A stretch of DNA of 64,000 bases, from assembly GCA_963575745.1 (NCBI GenBank), contig CAUYUJ010020738.1, forward strand, positions 633,447 to 697,446, written 5' to 3'. The stretch is from Prorocentrum cordatum (taxonomy: Eukaryota; Sar; Dinophyceae; Prorocentrales; Prorocentraceae). The notes under the pieces were generated by a model that made no database searches, was not told where the DNA came from, and saw only the letters and a program-made list of their open reading frames with translations. Made by a program: the position numbers and the translations under genes. Of this stretch, positions 17,570 through 28,014 are shown in pieces (the first letter of the stretch is position 1; every line of letters starts with the position of its first letter).

Positions 17570-18304
17570 ACCTCGGGGTGGTGCCCCCGGGCTGATTAGG
17601 AGAATTGAGGTAGCGTGGCACCGCCAAACAGACCATGGCGCAGCAGCGATATGTAGCATTGAGTAGTCTCACATGGCGTAGCGTCGCATAGCATGAGGAC
17701 GAGGGCCTGAGCGAAGAAGATGAGGACAGTGACGGCGACGAGGGAGATGGTGAGGAGGGGGTGGGGCAGGGTGAGGAGAATGAAGCCGAGGATGACGGCG
17801 AAGACCAGGACGAGGACAGTGACGATGACCAGGAGGAGGAGACTATCGGCTATTTATCGCTCGGAGGTCGAAGTTGATGATACAGCGTGAACAGACAGCA
17901 GCAGATGCTCAACCTCTCTTGGCGGAGTTAACCGCGCTTCCCCTCGGAAGCCACGCTTTTCGCTATTTATTTGAGAGGCCGGGCACCGCGACAGAAAGGG
18001 GAGGTGCCCCGCACGATGCTGGGCCGAGCACGACAGGGCGCGAAAAAGGAGCAGGTGACACGCAGGGCCTTTCAAGAGGCCTCTGGCTCTTCTTATCGCT
18101 CTTATCCTCCGCCTCCTCATCTATCTCCTCTTCATCCTCCTCCTCCTGCATATTCCTCCACATCCCACCTCCCTCATCCCCCTTCCGGTCCTCCTCCCCT
18201 TCCTCCGTTCCCTCTTCCTCCTCATCCTCCTCCGAGTGCTCCTCCATCCTCGCCCTCCTGGGGTAAAACGGAACCCCCAACACTTTGTTGATCTGTATGC
18301 TCCC
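17570..18304. other. Acidic-codon and T/C-rich low-complexity region
   Basis: 17694-17880 can be read on the plus strand as a run of Glu/Asp codons (LSEEDEDSDGDEGDGEEG) open from an in-frame TAG with no ATG; it may be an exon or pseudogene remnant. 18095-18265 is CTCCTC-rich and reads as Glu-rich on the minus strand. No supported gene. Confidence 0.4.
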
Positions 18305-19446
18305 TCACTTCCCTGACCACCTCAATTCGCATGGGCATCGCTTCTGGGTGGGCTGGTAGGGATTACGCGAAGCGGCAAGAATGTGAAACAAATCTTTATA
18401 GCGTCCGCAGCGGCTGCAATCGTACCGGAAAGACAGCCGGTCACAGCTGAAATGCCGATGACGGACGTCGTGATAGGCTTTACATACGACATCGTAGAAG
18501 AGTGCAATAGACAAGAGGGCCTCCACGGGATGAGGAAACAGGCGCCAGTAGCACAGTTTTTTAATGCCATCCCCGAGGACAAAATCATTGGGGAGGCGGG
18601 GAAAAGCGATCGAAATTTCGTTAAACAGTGGGCACTCTAAAATATGCCGAATGTGGTCACCCCTGGGCGTTCGACAAGCAATGCGCGAATTGGCGGTTCC
18701 GAATCGGCCAGAAGGGCACCAGGAGTTCGTGAGAGTCCGCAGGAAGGAGGAAAGAGGGCAGAGAGGGAAGTGAGGAACAATGTGGCAGAAAATGGTGCTG
18801 ACGATAATGCCTTCCTCGTCGGTTAGCGGCACGGCTCCACTGAAACGCTGCGCCCGTCTCTTTAAGGGTCGGGCGCAAGAGGGGCGAGATATCGTTCGAC
18901 TTGGTGCTGCAAATGCCTACTCTCGGTAGGAAGCGCGGGGAGGGCGATCAGACTCGTGTAGTTGTCAACCATGCCCCGGCCATCGTGCTCAAGAGACCGG
19001 GCTTGGATAGGAAAGCCGAGGGAGCGGAGGGAGCAGAGGAGGGAGGAGGGCATGGCGTTCCGGGGTGCGCACACGGCACGTTGCAATGCTTCGCGCTCGG
19101 TGCGCAACACCACGGGACTAACAGGGCAGAACTGGGAGACATAGTTCAACACTGACAGGGGAGAGGAGGAAGAGGAAGAGGAGGAGGAAGAGGAGAGGGA
19201 GGAGGGGGGAGGAGGGAGAGGGGGAGGAGAAGGAGGACCTCCTGGACTCGACATGTTTCGAGTCTCTTGGGGGCCCTCGCTTGAAGCATGCTGCAATATA
19301 TTCCGGCATGCTTGGGTGTAGTTTGGGAGCCTTAGTTTTTTACGCGCAGCACGTCGGCGCGAGATTATCGACGACGTTCTATGGAAAAGAATAAATTCGC
19401 AAGTCGCACGCGCGATATTTTTTTCACGTCGCCATAGGAAACCCAA
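18305..19446 (-). pseudogene. LINE ORF2 C-terminal remnant
   Basis: Two minus-strand frames carry the tail region seen after the RT domain in many dinoflagellate LINE-like proteins. First: LNYVSQFCPVSPVVLRTERE followed by PRNAMPSSLL and a G-F element (19446-18862). Second: LRTLTNSWCPSGRFGT, then CRTPRGDHIRHILECPLF (a C...H...C zinc-finger-like motif), then ALLSIALFYDVVCKAYHDVR (18832-18305). A GA-rich microsatellite (19158-19232) encodes a serine run inside the first part. The frameshift between the parts and the missing RT make this a dead fragment. The family call rests on remembered family architecture. Confidence 0.6.
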
Positions 19447-19455
19447 AAAAAGCTT

Positions 19456-19495
19456 GAGACCCCCGTCGTTTTGGCATCAAAACGACGGGGGTCTC
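19456..19495. repeat. Perfect 18-bp hairpin with GCAT loop
   Basis: Arms 19456-19473 (GAGACCCCCGTCGTTTTG) and 19478-19495 are exact reverse complements; the loop is 4 nt. It lies just upstream, in the minus sense, of the LINE remnant. It could be a foldback relic or an RNA structure. Confidence 0.9.
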
Positions 19496-19601
19496 GCAGT
19501 CGCGTTCTCGCGGTGAGATCCGAGCGAATCAATAGGACGTTCGCATCAAATTGAAAGCGCGTTGTTTCCGCACCGCCTGGTTTTGCGCTGGACGGTCGCT
19601 A

Positions 19602-19860
19602 AGAATTTAAGCGCCCTTCAGGACACAGGCGCCCGGGCGTAGCAAAGACGCAGATGGCGACGACGAATCGCGTTGAACAAGATTGGAAATTCGCGATAGT
19701 GACGTCCTTCAGGGCACAGACGCCCGGACGCAGCAAACGCCGATGGCGACGACCATTCTCTTTGAACGCGAGCCCGTTTTTGAAAATTCGCGATAGTGAC
19801 GCCCTTCCAAACACAGACGCCCAGGGCGTAGCAAACGCCGACGTCGACAACGATTCGCTT
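19602..19860 (+). repeat. About 98-bp tandem repeat, three copies
   Basis: Units share AATTCGCGATAGTGACG, CCTTC-GG-CACAGACGCCC and the GTAGCAAACGCCGA box. Copies begin near 19600, 19695 and 19793; the third passes into the next repeat family. Confidence 0.85.
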
Positions 19861-19868
19861 TGAACAAC

Positions 19869-20300
19869 TTCCCGCCGGGCGTCCGCGCGCGCATTTCGCG
19901 GAGGACGGGTCGGAAACATAAAAAAAGTCGACACCAGATAAAACAGAAAAAAAAACACATAATTTCCCCCTCCCAGATGGCCCATTGCAAGTACCGCTCC
20001 CGTGTCCCGTCGCGCGTCCGCGCGCGCATCTCGCGGAGGACGGGACGGAAACATGAACAAAAATCGAAACCGGCAAATTCAGAAAAGCCTATAATTTCCC
20101 CCTCCCAGACGGCCCATTGCAAGTACCGCTCCCGTGTCCCGTCGCACGTCCACGCGCGCATTTCGCAGGGGACGGGTCGGAAACAGAAAAAACATCGGAA
20201 CCAGAAAAAACAAAAAAAAACATAATTTCCCCCTCCCAGACGGCCCATTGGAAGTACCGCTCCCGTGTCCGGTCGCGCGTCCGCGCGCGCATTTCGTGGG
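19869..20300 (+). repeat. About 132-bp tandem repeat, three and a half copies
   Basis: Each unit has GTCCGCGCGCGCATTTCGCG, an A-rich segment, ATAATTTCCCCCTCCCAGA and GGCCCATTGCAAGTACCGCT. Units alternate GC-rich and A-rich halves. Confidence 0.9.
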
Positions 20301-20745
20301 CTTGGGAGGATTGGGGAGGATTTGGTTGGATCTGGGAACATTTTGAATGGATTTGAAAAGATTTGGGTGTGTTTGGGAAGATTTGGAAGGATTCGGGTGG
20401 ATTGGGGGGGATTCGGGTGAATTTGGAAGGATTGGGGTGGGTTTGGGTGGGTTTGGGTGGGTTTGGGAGGATTTGGGCGGGTTTGGGAGGATCTGGGTGG
20501 ATTTGGGAGGATTCGGTTGTGTTCGGGAAGATTTGAAAGGATTTGGGCGGATTTGGAAGAAGTGGGCGGGTTTGGGAGGATTTGGAAGGATTAGGTAGAC
20601 TCCGGGCAGATGTGGGAGGATGTGGGTGGGTTTGGCAGGATTCTGGTGGATTTGGGAGAATTTGGGTGGGTTCGGCAGGATTGGGCGGGTTTGGGAGGAT
20701 TTGGGCGGGTTTGGAAAGACTTTGGAAGAAGATTCCCCAAAAGCG
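20296..20745 (+). repeat. 10-bp G-rich array (TTTGGGNGGA)n
   Basis: About 45 degenerate units in almost strict 10-bp register (TTTGGGAGGA, TTTGGGCGGG, TTTGGGTGGG). The top strand is rich in G and T and nearly lacks C. Each unit brings a GGG or GG run, so G-quadruplex formation is plausible. The Pro/Asn-rich minus-strand ORF is a by-product. Confidence 0.95.
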
Positions 20746-20925
20746 GCGCGGCCCTAAAGGATTCCCCAGCCCTGGCGCGGCCCTAAGGGATTGGACCACA
20801 TCCCGATCTAGGCCATTGTGACGAGGAAGAGGTCTGCTGGACCAGATCACGATCTAGTCTAAAGAGGAGGAGGAGTGGGCGGAGGAGGAGGAGGAGAGAG
20901 GGGAGGAGGAAGAGGGAGAGCCTGC

Positions 20926-22417
20926 CTACCGCGGCCGCTTGCGAGCGCGCTCTTGGGGCGCGCTCGGCGTCGTCGCCGCCGACGGCGGCCCGGGCGTCGC
21001 CGCTGCCGGCGGCGGCAGCCCCAGCGCCGCCGCCGCCGTCGCTGCCCCGAGCGTCGCCGCCGCCGCTGGCCCGCGCGTCGCCGACCCCGCGGCTGCAGCA
21101 GTCGGCGGCCGCTCGCCGCCGCGCCCCTCGAGCTCCGGCCCGTCGTCGGGCGCAGCCGTCGCCGCCCCGGGCGTCGCCCGCCCCGCCGCTTGCTCAGCCG
21201 GTGACCGCTGGCAGCCGCGCTCCTCTCGCCCCCGGTCGTCGTCGGCCCCCGCGTCCGCCGCCGTCGCTGGCCCGGCGGACGCCGCCACTGCCGCTTGCTC
21301 GCCCCTCGTTCGCTTGCGAGTGCGCCCCAGCGACCGCTCGCGCTTGGCCCCCTGCCTGCGGCCGCGCTGTTCCTGGGAGTCCTCCCGGGCGCGCAGCTCG
21401 TCTACCAGGCGCTGGAGCCAGTCGGGGGCAGCGTGCTCAACAGAAGCAGGCTCGTCGGCGGCCTCTTCTTCCAGAGAGTCGCCCTCGTCGGCCTCGCGCT
21501 CGGTGTCGCCGCGCGGGCCAGCCCCCCCCCCGCCAGCGGCCGCGGTTCGCAAGCACGATCCCGCCGACCTTCGACGACTCGCACAGCCGAAACTGCAGCC
21601 GCAGATCGTCGGCGGTTCGCCAAGTCTCGAGCCTGGCGGCCAAGCGCTTCCAGAAGTCCCGCTCCTGCGGCAGGGCGGCGGCTGCTGCGCGGCCCTCGTA
21701 GAGCCTCTTCACGTCGAGCAGGCGTCGGCGTAGCTTCTTATAATCGCTGAGGGCGTCGTCGAACTCGTCCGACAGAACGCCGCAGCAGGTGCTTCCGCCG
21801 GCCATGCCGAGGGAGCGCCCGCGGACAAACTGCAAGCCTGATCGAGCGCCAGGGCCTGGGATGCACCCGTCCTGCTTCTTGAAGCCGCCAGCCTGCTCCT
21901 CCGCCAGAAGCAGCGTGTACAAGGCAACCGTGTTCTTGCCGAGCAAGCCGCCGTACGCGCGGCTCCTTGAAATGCAGAAAGTCCGCCTCCAGTTACCCTT
22001 GAGCTCCAGCGAGCATTTACCTTCAGTCTTGAGGATGGCTTCCAGCCGGGCTTGCTTCCGTTCCTCTTTCTGCTGGGCATCCAGGTAGTAGGAGCGTTTA
22101 TCGAAGCTGTCCGTGAAGGGCTCCCTTGTGAAGCCTCGCGCCAGAGCGATGATCCGAGAGCCCTTCACATTCTCCTCGCCGCGCGTCTGCTCGTGTACGT
22201 ACACGCAGAAGTCGCGCGAGTTGACCAAGCTCATCGTGGCGCAAAAGATCCTCCGGTGCTCTGGGGGGTAGGCTGACATGCGCTTGCCGGTCTCCAAGTT
22301 CAGAAAAGTGCACACATCGGTCTCCTCGTGGTTCAGCTTCCGCTCGCGGAGCACCTGCATCTTGTCCACCTGCCTGGTCTGCTTTACCCAGGCCGCCGTG
22401 GCGTTGTCGTACTTCAT
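20926..22417 (-). pseudogene. Unknown protein gene, frameshifted at a C10 homopolymer
   Basis: Minus-strand ORF from the ATG at 22417 (MKYDNATAAWVKQTRQVDKM) through VCTFLNLETGKRMSAYPPEH, SRIIALARGFTREPFTDSFD, KCSLELKGNWRRTFCISR, GLLGKNTVALYTLLLAEEQ and ERDFWKRLAARLETWRTADD. At C10 (21522-21531) the frame changes to a second ORF, 21552-20926, with acidic, coiled-coil (DWLQRLVDELRAREDSQEQ), basic NLS-like (RTRKRTRG) and Ala-rich parts. The coherent composition on both sides of the homopolymer says one gene of roughly 500 codons with a single-base slip, either a mutation or a sequencing error. No family recognised; the basic cluster hints at a nuclear location. Confidence 0.5.
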
Positions 22418-22479
22418 GTCCGCCACCGTGCCTCTGGGCGCGGAGTGGGCGTGTCCTCATGTCCTTGGGCGGCCTCGGG

Positions 22480-22560
22480 GCGGCCAAAGATCGCCCCGAT
22501 ACGCCCACGAGGGGCCCAAGACAGCCCAAGAGGCCGCGAAGACAGCCCAAGGGATCCCCT
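22480..22560 (+). repeat. Short stretch of the CCCAAGA(G/C)GGCC 15-bp repeat family
   Basis: GGGCCCAAGACAGCCCAAGA, GAAGACAGCCCAAGGG and GATGGCCCAAGAGTCCC follow one another. Same vocabulary as 29580-30230, 30830-31060 and, inverted, 32650-33175. Confidence 0.7.
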
Positions 22561-22846
22561 AGATGGCCCAAGAGTCCCAAGAAGCCAACAGCGTATTTTC
22601 CTTTGGCTTCAAAAACAAATCGTGGCTTTCTCGCCTTTTCGGCTCACCGTGGCCGGAAGGGCCGAAGGGCCGAAGGCCAGTTGGATACTGCAAACTGTGC
22701 GCCCAGAAGCGCCTGAAAGCTGCACTGGCGCCGTCAGCGGTCCGCAGCTCGTGCAGGGATACGTACTCTCTTGGGAACTCCTCGCGACAAGCCAAGATGT
22801 CGCAGCACAGCTCGAGAGCAGCGTCCGCCTCCATCTTCACTGACAT
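22559..22846 (-). CDS. Small hypothetical protein or first-exon fragment
   Basis: 95 aa from the ATG at 22846: MSVKMEADAALELCCDILAC, EEFPREYVSLHELRTADGAS, AAFRRFWAHSL, then a less protein-like tail. It lies upstream, on the same strand, of the unknown gene ending at 20926 and could be its first exon. TGGCTCAAG lies 128 nt upstream (22975-22983). Unknown function. Confidence 0.4.
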   Translation of the reverse strand: MSVKMEADAALELCCDILACREEFPREYVSLHELRTADGASAAFRRFWAHSLQYPTGLRPFGPSGHGEPKRRESHDLFLKPKENTLLASWDSWAI

Positions 22847-22997
22847 GAAGCCTCGCGCCGGCGCCGAAGCGCTGAGAGTCCCCCCAACTCGCGCCGGTCG
22901 TCCCAAATGGGAGTCCCGGCAACGAGCGGGAGTCGTCTCGAGGGCGTTTGCCGGTGGAGGGACCCGGCCGCAGGCTTGAGCCACAGCAGTGGCGGAG

Positions 22998-23070
22998 TGC
23001 GACGACGACGACGACGACGACGACGACGTAAGACGACGACGGCGACGACGACGACGAGAGAAGAGGACGA
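22998..23070 (+). repeat. (GAC)n microsatellite
   Basis: About 20 GAC units with one GTAA interruption. Confidence 0.95.
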
Positions 23071-23104
23071 CGGCGCCAACGACGACGGGTCCGAGGTCAT
23101 TCCT

Positions 23105-24265
23105 TGACAGCCCCGGGTCATTTCTTGACAGCCCCGGGGGCCGCTGAGGGCCCCCTGCAGCCGAAAACGGCGAAAAACCTCCCCGAACCTCAAACCTCCA
23201 ACTTCGACTCGAAGTCGTCGAGAAATCGAAGGAGGAGGAAAAGACGACGACGAGGCCGAGGACCTGGCGGCGGGCCTCCCCGCACAGGCGGGGCCAGGTG
23301 ACGACGGGTCCGAGGCCGGGCGCTGGTCCTGCCTCTCCCGAGGAGGGAGGAGGGAGGGAGGAGGGGACCCAGACCTCCGACGTCGCGAAAAAAAATCACG
23401 ACAAAGGTTTTCGCAGTTTTCGGCCTCCGGAGGCCCTCGGAGGGCCCCAGGAGCGTAAAAAAACAACTCGGGATGAAAATTGTCACAGTTTTCGGCTTCC
23501 GGAGGCCCTCGGAGGGCACCAGGAGCGTAAAAAAAACGACCCCGGATGAAAAACCAGTCCCGGGGAAAGGGTCGGGACTTCCGGGAGCCGCGCCGGGCGC
23601 TGACCCTGCTTCTCCCGAGGGAGGAGGAGGGGGGGAGGAGGGAACCCAGACCTCCGACGTCGCGAAAAAATCACGACAAAGGTTTTCGCAGTTATCGGCC
23701 TCCGGAGGCCCTCGGAGGGCCCCAGGAGCGTAACAAAAACAACTCAGGATGAAAATTGTCGCAGTTTTCGGCCTCCGGAGGCCCTCGGAGAGCCCCAGGA
23801 GCGTAACAAAAACGACTCAGGATGAAAAAGGTCCCGGGGACCCAGACCTCCGACATCGCGAAAAAATCACGACAAAGGTTTTCGCAGTTTTCGGCCTCCG
23901 GAGGCCCTCGGAGGGCCCCAGGAGCGAAAAAAAACGACTCAGGATGAAAATTGTCGCAGTTTTCGGCCTCCGGAGGCCCTCGGAGGACCCCAGGAGCGTA
24001 AAAAAAAACGACTCAGGATGAAAAACCGGTCCCGGGAAAAGGGTCGGGACTTTCGGGGGCCGCGCCGGGCGCTGGTCCTGCCTCTCCCGAGGGCGGAGGA
24101 GAGGGGGAGGAGGAGACCCAGACCTCCGACGTCGCAAAAAAATCACGACAAAGGTTTTCGCAGTTTTCGGCCTCCGGAGGCCCTCGGAGAGCCCCAGGAG
24201 CGTAACAAAAACACGACTCAGAATGAAAAACCGGTCCCGGGGAAAGAGTCGGGACTTCCGGGGGC
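23105..24265 (+). repeat. Nested tandem array built on GGCCTCCGGAGGCC palindrome
   Basis: Seven copies of a ~65-70-bp core (TTTTCGGCCTCCGGAGGCCC, TCGGAGGGCCCCAGGAGCGT, A-run, CGACTCAGGATGAAAA) at about 23422, 23493, 23698, 23770, 23892, 23965 and 24168. They alternate with a longer spacer (CGGTCCCGGGGAAAGGGTCG ... CTCCGACGTCGCGAAAAAA). An inverted, diverged copy is at 23110-23180. The core holds a 14-nt perfect palindrome plus a second inverted repeat. Single copies lie at 17365, 31950 and, inverted, 63293. Confidence 0.9.
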
Positions 24266-24404
24266 CGCGTATTGAAACAAAATCATGACATCGGATGTCT
24301 GGGGAGGTGGAGCGGCAGCAGCAGGAGGGGAGGCTCTCAGTGATTCTTGGGAACGACAGGGCTGTTTTTGTTCCTTTCGTTTTGCGGCTTTTTTTTTCCG
24401 AACT

Positions 24405-25196
24405 GGGTGTGGGTGACGCATGCGGGCGGCGGCACTGGGGCCTTCGGTGGAGCTCCCTATGGGGCCACGAAACGTGTGAGGTGTGTGCCGAATTGGGCTT
24501 AGGTGACGCATGCGGGCGGCAGCACTTGGGCCTTCGGTGGAGCTCCCTGTGGGGCCACGAAACGTGTGAGGGGTGTGCCGAAATGGGTGTGCGGGACGCA
24601 TGCGGGCGGCGGCGCTGGGGCCTTCGGTGACGCTCCCTGTGGGGCCACGAAACGTGTGAGGGGTGTGCCGAAATGGTGGCGGGGACGCATGCGGACTGCG
24701 CCACTGGGACCTTCGGTGGAGCTCCCTGTGGGGCCACGAAACGTGTGAGGGGTGTGCCGAAATGGGTGTGCGGGACGCATGCGGATGGGGCCTTCGGTGG
24801 AGCGGGGCCACGAAACGTGTGAGGGGTGTGCCGAAATGGGTGTGCGGGACGCATGCGGACGGCAGCACTGGGGCCTTCGGTGGAGCTCCCTGTGGGGCCA
24901 CGAAACGTGTGAGGGGTGTGCCGAAATGGGTGTGCGGGACGCATGCGGACGGCAGCCATGGGGCCTTCGGTGGAGCTCCCTATGGGGCCACGAAACGTGT
25001 GAGGGGTGTGCCGAAATGGGTGTGCGGGACGCATGCGGACGGCAGCATGGGGCCTTCGGTGGAGCTCCCTATGGGGCCACGAAACGTGTGAGGGGTGTGC
25101 CGAAATGGGTGTGGGGACGCATGCGGGCGGCAGCCCTGGGCCTTCGGTGGAGCTCCCTATGGGGCCACGAAACGTGTGAGGGGTGTGCCGAAGTGG
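24405..25196 (+). repeat. 90-bp tandem array, array 1 (about nine units)
   Basis: Units of GACGCATGCGGGCGGCGGC, GGGGCCTTCGGTGGAGCTCC, TATGGGGCCACGAAACGTGT and GAGGGGTGTGCCGAAATGGG. GACGCA occurs at 24415, 24505, 24595, 24684, 24774, 24848, 24938, 25029 and 25117: spacing 90 except one shortened unit (74). 90 bp is 30 codons. On the minus strand the unit reads HTPHTFRGPIGSSTEGP and on the plus strand WGHETCEGCAEMGVRDACGR. The family recurs at 42610-43435 and, inverted, at 56020-56740. Confidence 0.95.
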
Positions 25197-25231
25197 GTGA
25201 TGACGATGACGATGACGACGATGACAATGAC

Positions 25232-25329
<98 letters not shown>

Positions 25330-25330
25330 C

Positions 25331-25404
<74 letters not shown>
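25197..25404 (+). repeat. (GAT)n microsatellite, about 200 bp
   Basis: Long GAT/ATG run with a few GAC and GAG interruptions directly following array 1. The poly-His, poly-Met and poly-Ser ORFs are artefacts. Confidence 0.98.
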
Positions 25405-25600
25405 GGATGATAGGAGGGGAGAGGAGGCGGAGGAGGAGAGGAGGAGGAAGGAGACGCGGGGCACCGTCTCTTCAAAACGAGGACCCAACACCACAGGATG
25501 GTTGGGAACAAAAAACAGCGCCGAACAGCACCGAGGAACTGGGAAAAAATGGGAGTCCCACGATTCATTTTTTCTGCAAGTTTGGCCCCCGGTCTACTCT
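25405..25600 (+). repeat. Dispersed repeat also found inverted at 50755-50830
   Basis: After a GAGGAGG-rich lead, GTCTCTTCAAAACGAGGACC and CCACAGGATGGTTGGGAA match the reverse complement of 50755-50830. The encoded VSSKRGPNTTGWLG versus CLFKTTTPRRRMAG (other frame) shows the match is nucleotide, not protein. Both copies sit beside a purine-rich microsatellite. Confidence 0.75.
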
Positions 25601-26383
25601 TGCACAACAGACCACTATTCAGACCCCCCTCACCTCCCAAACAAGAACCCAGGTAGCCTGTTAGGGCCTGAAATCGTTGAATATCTGCCATACGATTCCG
25701 AGGCTTGCGCAGGGCCTCCAAGGGAGTCCCTGGACGCGAGAAGCGACCAACATGATATTACATGAGTTAGCCGATCAAGCCTAGCTAGAACTTGAGCGTG
25801 CGCGAAGCACGCGCGCGATGTTTCTAGTATCTATTTAGAGAAAGAGAGAGAGAGAGAGAGAAACAAAAAGAGAGAGAGAGAGAGAAAGAGAGAACGGCCA
25901 TGGAATTTTGGAATGACACGCCGGCCAATGAGAACGAACAGTCTTAAAATCAGTGCTGCCGTGCACAGTGCACTAACAATGGACGCATAGACTCTAGGGA
26001 AGCGCAGACGCAGGAGCGCTACGACCAACCGCGTTTTTTATCCGTCGGCACGAGTTGAGCTCGAGCGCCGGTTTGGTTTCTGCAGTGCTCGCGGACCGGC
26101 GCTAACATGATTGCACATATCATTTGAGAGTGAGGGGGCTGAACCGAACGGTCATTCACTGTCCCTGGGTGCGCGGCTGAAGTGGAATTCCGCGATGCGG
26201 ATTCTTATTGTTGTTGTGGTTGTTGAACTCACACTTCTGAAGAATAATTTTTGTTGAGCCCCCCCGTCCGGTGCACATTGATTTTTCAATCGAAGTGCCC
26301 TTCCCAGGGCTCGCACCTTGTTTTTTATCAGGGAAAGTCTTGAGGGTCAAATTGTGCTGATGGCCCCCAGTTTAGTACAACAA
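25600..26383. other. No gene; includes (GA)n at 25838-25892
   Basis: A/T-richer unique sequence, a GA microsatellite (25838-25892) and a short GC hairpin (25798-25815, GCGTGC...GCACGC). Nothing protein-like. Confidence 0.5.
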
Positions 26384-26640
26384 CGGCTCCCGCTTAATAC
26401 GTCCTCACAATTTATTGAAGAATCGCGCTCTCGCTCGGGAATTCCTTCCAAATTACCACTGGATAGCGGCTCCCGCCTGATACTTCCTCACAATTTATTG
26501 AAGAATCGCGCTCTCGCTTGGGACTTCTTCGCAACTTTTCACCGAATCGCGGCTCCCGCTTGATTCTTCTTCACAATTTATCCATGTGCCGCTTCTCGAC
26601 ACTGAGGAATCGCGCTCCCGCTACATATTGCCTGGCGGTT
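26384..26640 (+). repeat. 83-bp tandem repeat, three units
   Basis: CGGCTCCCGC occurs at 26384, 26467 and 26550 (exact 83-bp spacing), followed in each by TCACAATTTATTGAAGAATC or a variant and GCGCTCTCGCTCGGGA. A related vocabulary (CTCTCGTTGAGGCGCC, CTCCCGAATCG) reappears at 51005-51120. Confidence 0.9.
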
Positions 26641-26699
26641 CAAGCCGAATTTGCGCTTCAACGACCCGCCCGCTCGACCCGCCCGTCTGGGCCTGCCCG

Positions 26700-27115
26700 C
26701 CCGACCAGCCCGTTAGGGACTGCAGTCGCCGCTCGCTGCCCTTCGCCCGCCTTCGATGCCCCTCGCTGCCCGTACTGGTTCCGCGGTCGCCTTCGCTCGC
26801 TGCCCTTCGTGGCCCTCAGTGGCCCCGTCGCTGCCCATTGTGGCCCCGCATTATATGCCCTTCGTGGCCCCCGCTCGCAGTCGCCCGTCGTGGCCTCATA
26901 CGCATGCCCCTCGTAGCCCCGCTGTCGCCCTTCGTGGCCCTCTCGCTGCCCTTCGTGGCCCCTTTGCTGCCCTCAGTGGCCCCGCTGTCGCCCTTTGTGG
27001 CCCCTTGTACGAATGCCCTTCGTGGCCCCCGCTCGTTCGCGCCCGTCGTGGCCCCATATGCATGCCCGTCGTGGCCCCGCTGTCGCCGTGCGCTGCCCCC
27101 TCTCAGCCCTTCGGC
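26700..27115 (+). repeat. Degenerate 21-bp repeat (CGTGGCCCCGCTGTCGCCCTT)
   Basis: About sixteen imperfect units, e.g. CCCTTCGTGGCCC, GCTGTCGCCCTTCGTGGCCC and CGTCGTGGCCCCATATGCA. It reads as a VAPLSPF-type 7-residue repeat on the plus strand. Long ORFs here are repeat artefacts. Confidence 0.85.
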
Positions 27116-27899
27116 GAGAGAGGGGGCCAACAATCTCCACCCCTTCCCGCTCGCATTCCGCATTTCCCCCAAATTATTCCCAGTCCCTCCTCCAGATTCC
27201 TCCGTGCGCCCCCCGCTCCTCCGCACTCCTCCCGGTTCCTCTTTTCCACTCGTTGCCGCTCCTCCTCCTGAGACCATGTTCTTGTCCATTCCATCCCAAT
27301 CCACTCCACATCCCCGCGCTCCTTTCGACACGGTTGCACTTATCACTATCTTTCCGCCCCGCTCTCCCAACACCCCGTTTCTTTTCAGGGCTCCACGAAG
27401 TTTATTTCTGACACCAGTTCATGTCCCTCCTCGTTCTCCCTCCTCCCCTCCTTTCCCCCCTCCCCTCCTTGGAGCGTCCTCCGCTTTGCTCTTCGTTCGT
27501 GGTGCACACATTCTTGGCGGCGCGCTTCGACAGGAACCGCGGGCACCAGACTCGCTTGGGTCATGTGTAAGGGGCAATTTGCAACGACAGCGCGAAGAGG
27601 TTTTTCGTCCGGACCACATCATGGCCGTGGGTTTGTGCTGTGGGTGCCTCCTCGTGCAGGCAGACGAGCTTCTTTGCTCCGACAGCAGCCTGTTTAAGTG
27701 ACACCCGCGGGGGTATCCACGATATGTTCTTTCAAGGGGGTGGTGCGTGGCGCTGTTTATTGCGCGACCCATGGCGAAACTTATTGTTGACCTGTGTTGG
27801 AGTGGCTGGCGCAAGCCATGGCGCAAGCTATGGCGCAAGCTGGATCGGCACTCGCAGCGCAAGTCATCGTCCTCCCTCCTTCTTGCCCCTCCCCTCCTG

Positions 27900-27900
<1 letters not shown>
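27116..27900. other. No gene; CT-rich, with a short GGCGCAAGC(C/T)AT repeat
   Basis: 27130-27480 is C/T-rich. 27805-27840 has three ATGGCGCAAGC units. An ORF spans it but only by composition. Confidence 0.5.
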
Positions 27901-27941
<41 letters not shown>

Positions 27942-27943
27942 GC

Positions 27944-27985
<42 letters not shown>
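27901..27985 (+). repeat. (TTG)n microsatellite
   Basis: About 28 TTG units with one GCT interruption. Confidence 0.98.
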
Positions 27986-28014
27986 GGTTGAGGCTTGTTG
28001 TTTGTTATTGTCGC

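Noticed and set aside
24405-25196. CRISPR-like regular array
   Set aside because: The repeat is head-to-tail with no unique spacers, and neighbours are eukaryotic retroelements.
23817-25721. 634-codon minus-strand ORF with long His run
   Set aside because: It crosses the GGCCTCCGGAGGCC array, the 90-bp array and (GAT)n. The His run is the microsatellite. No native protein segment.
26586-27701. 371-codon ORF rich in VAPLSPF-type repeats
   Set aside because: Explained by the 21-bp tandem repeat and the C/T-rich sequence after it.
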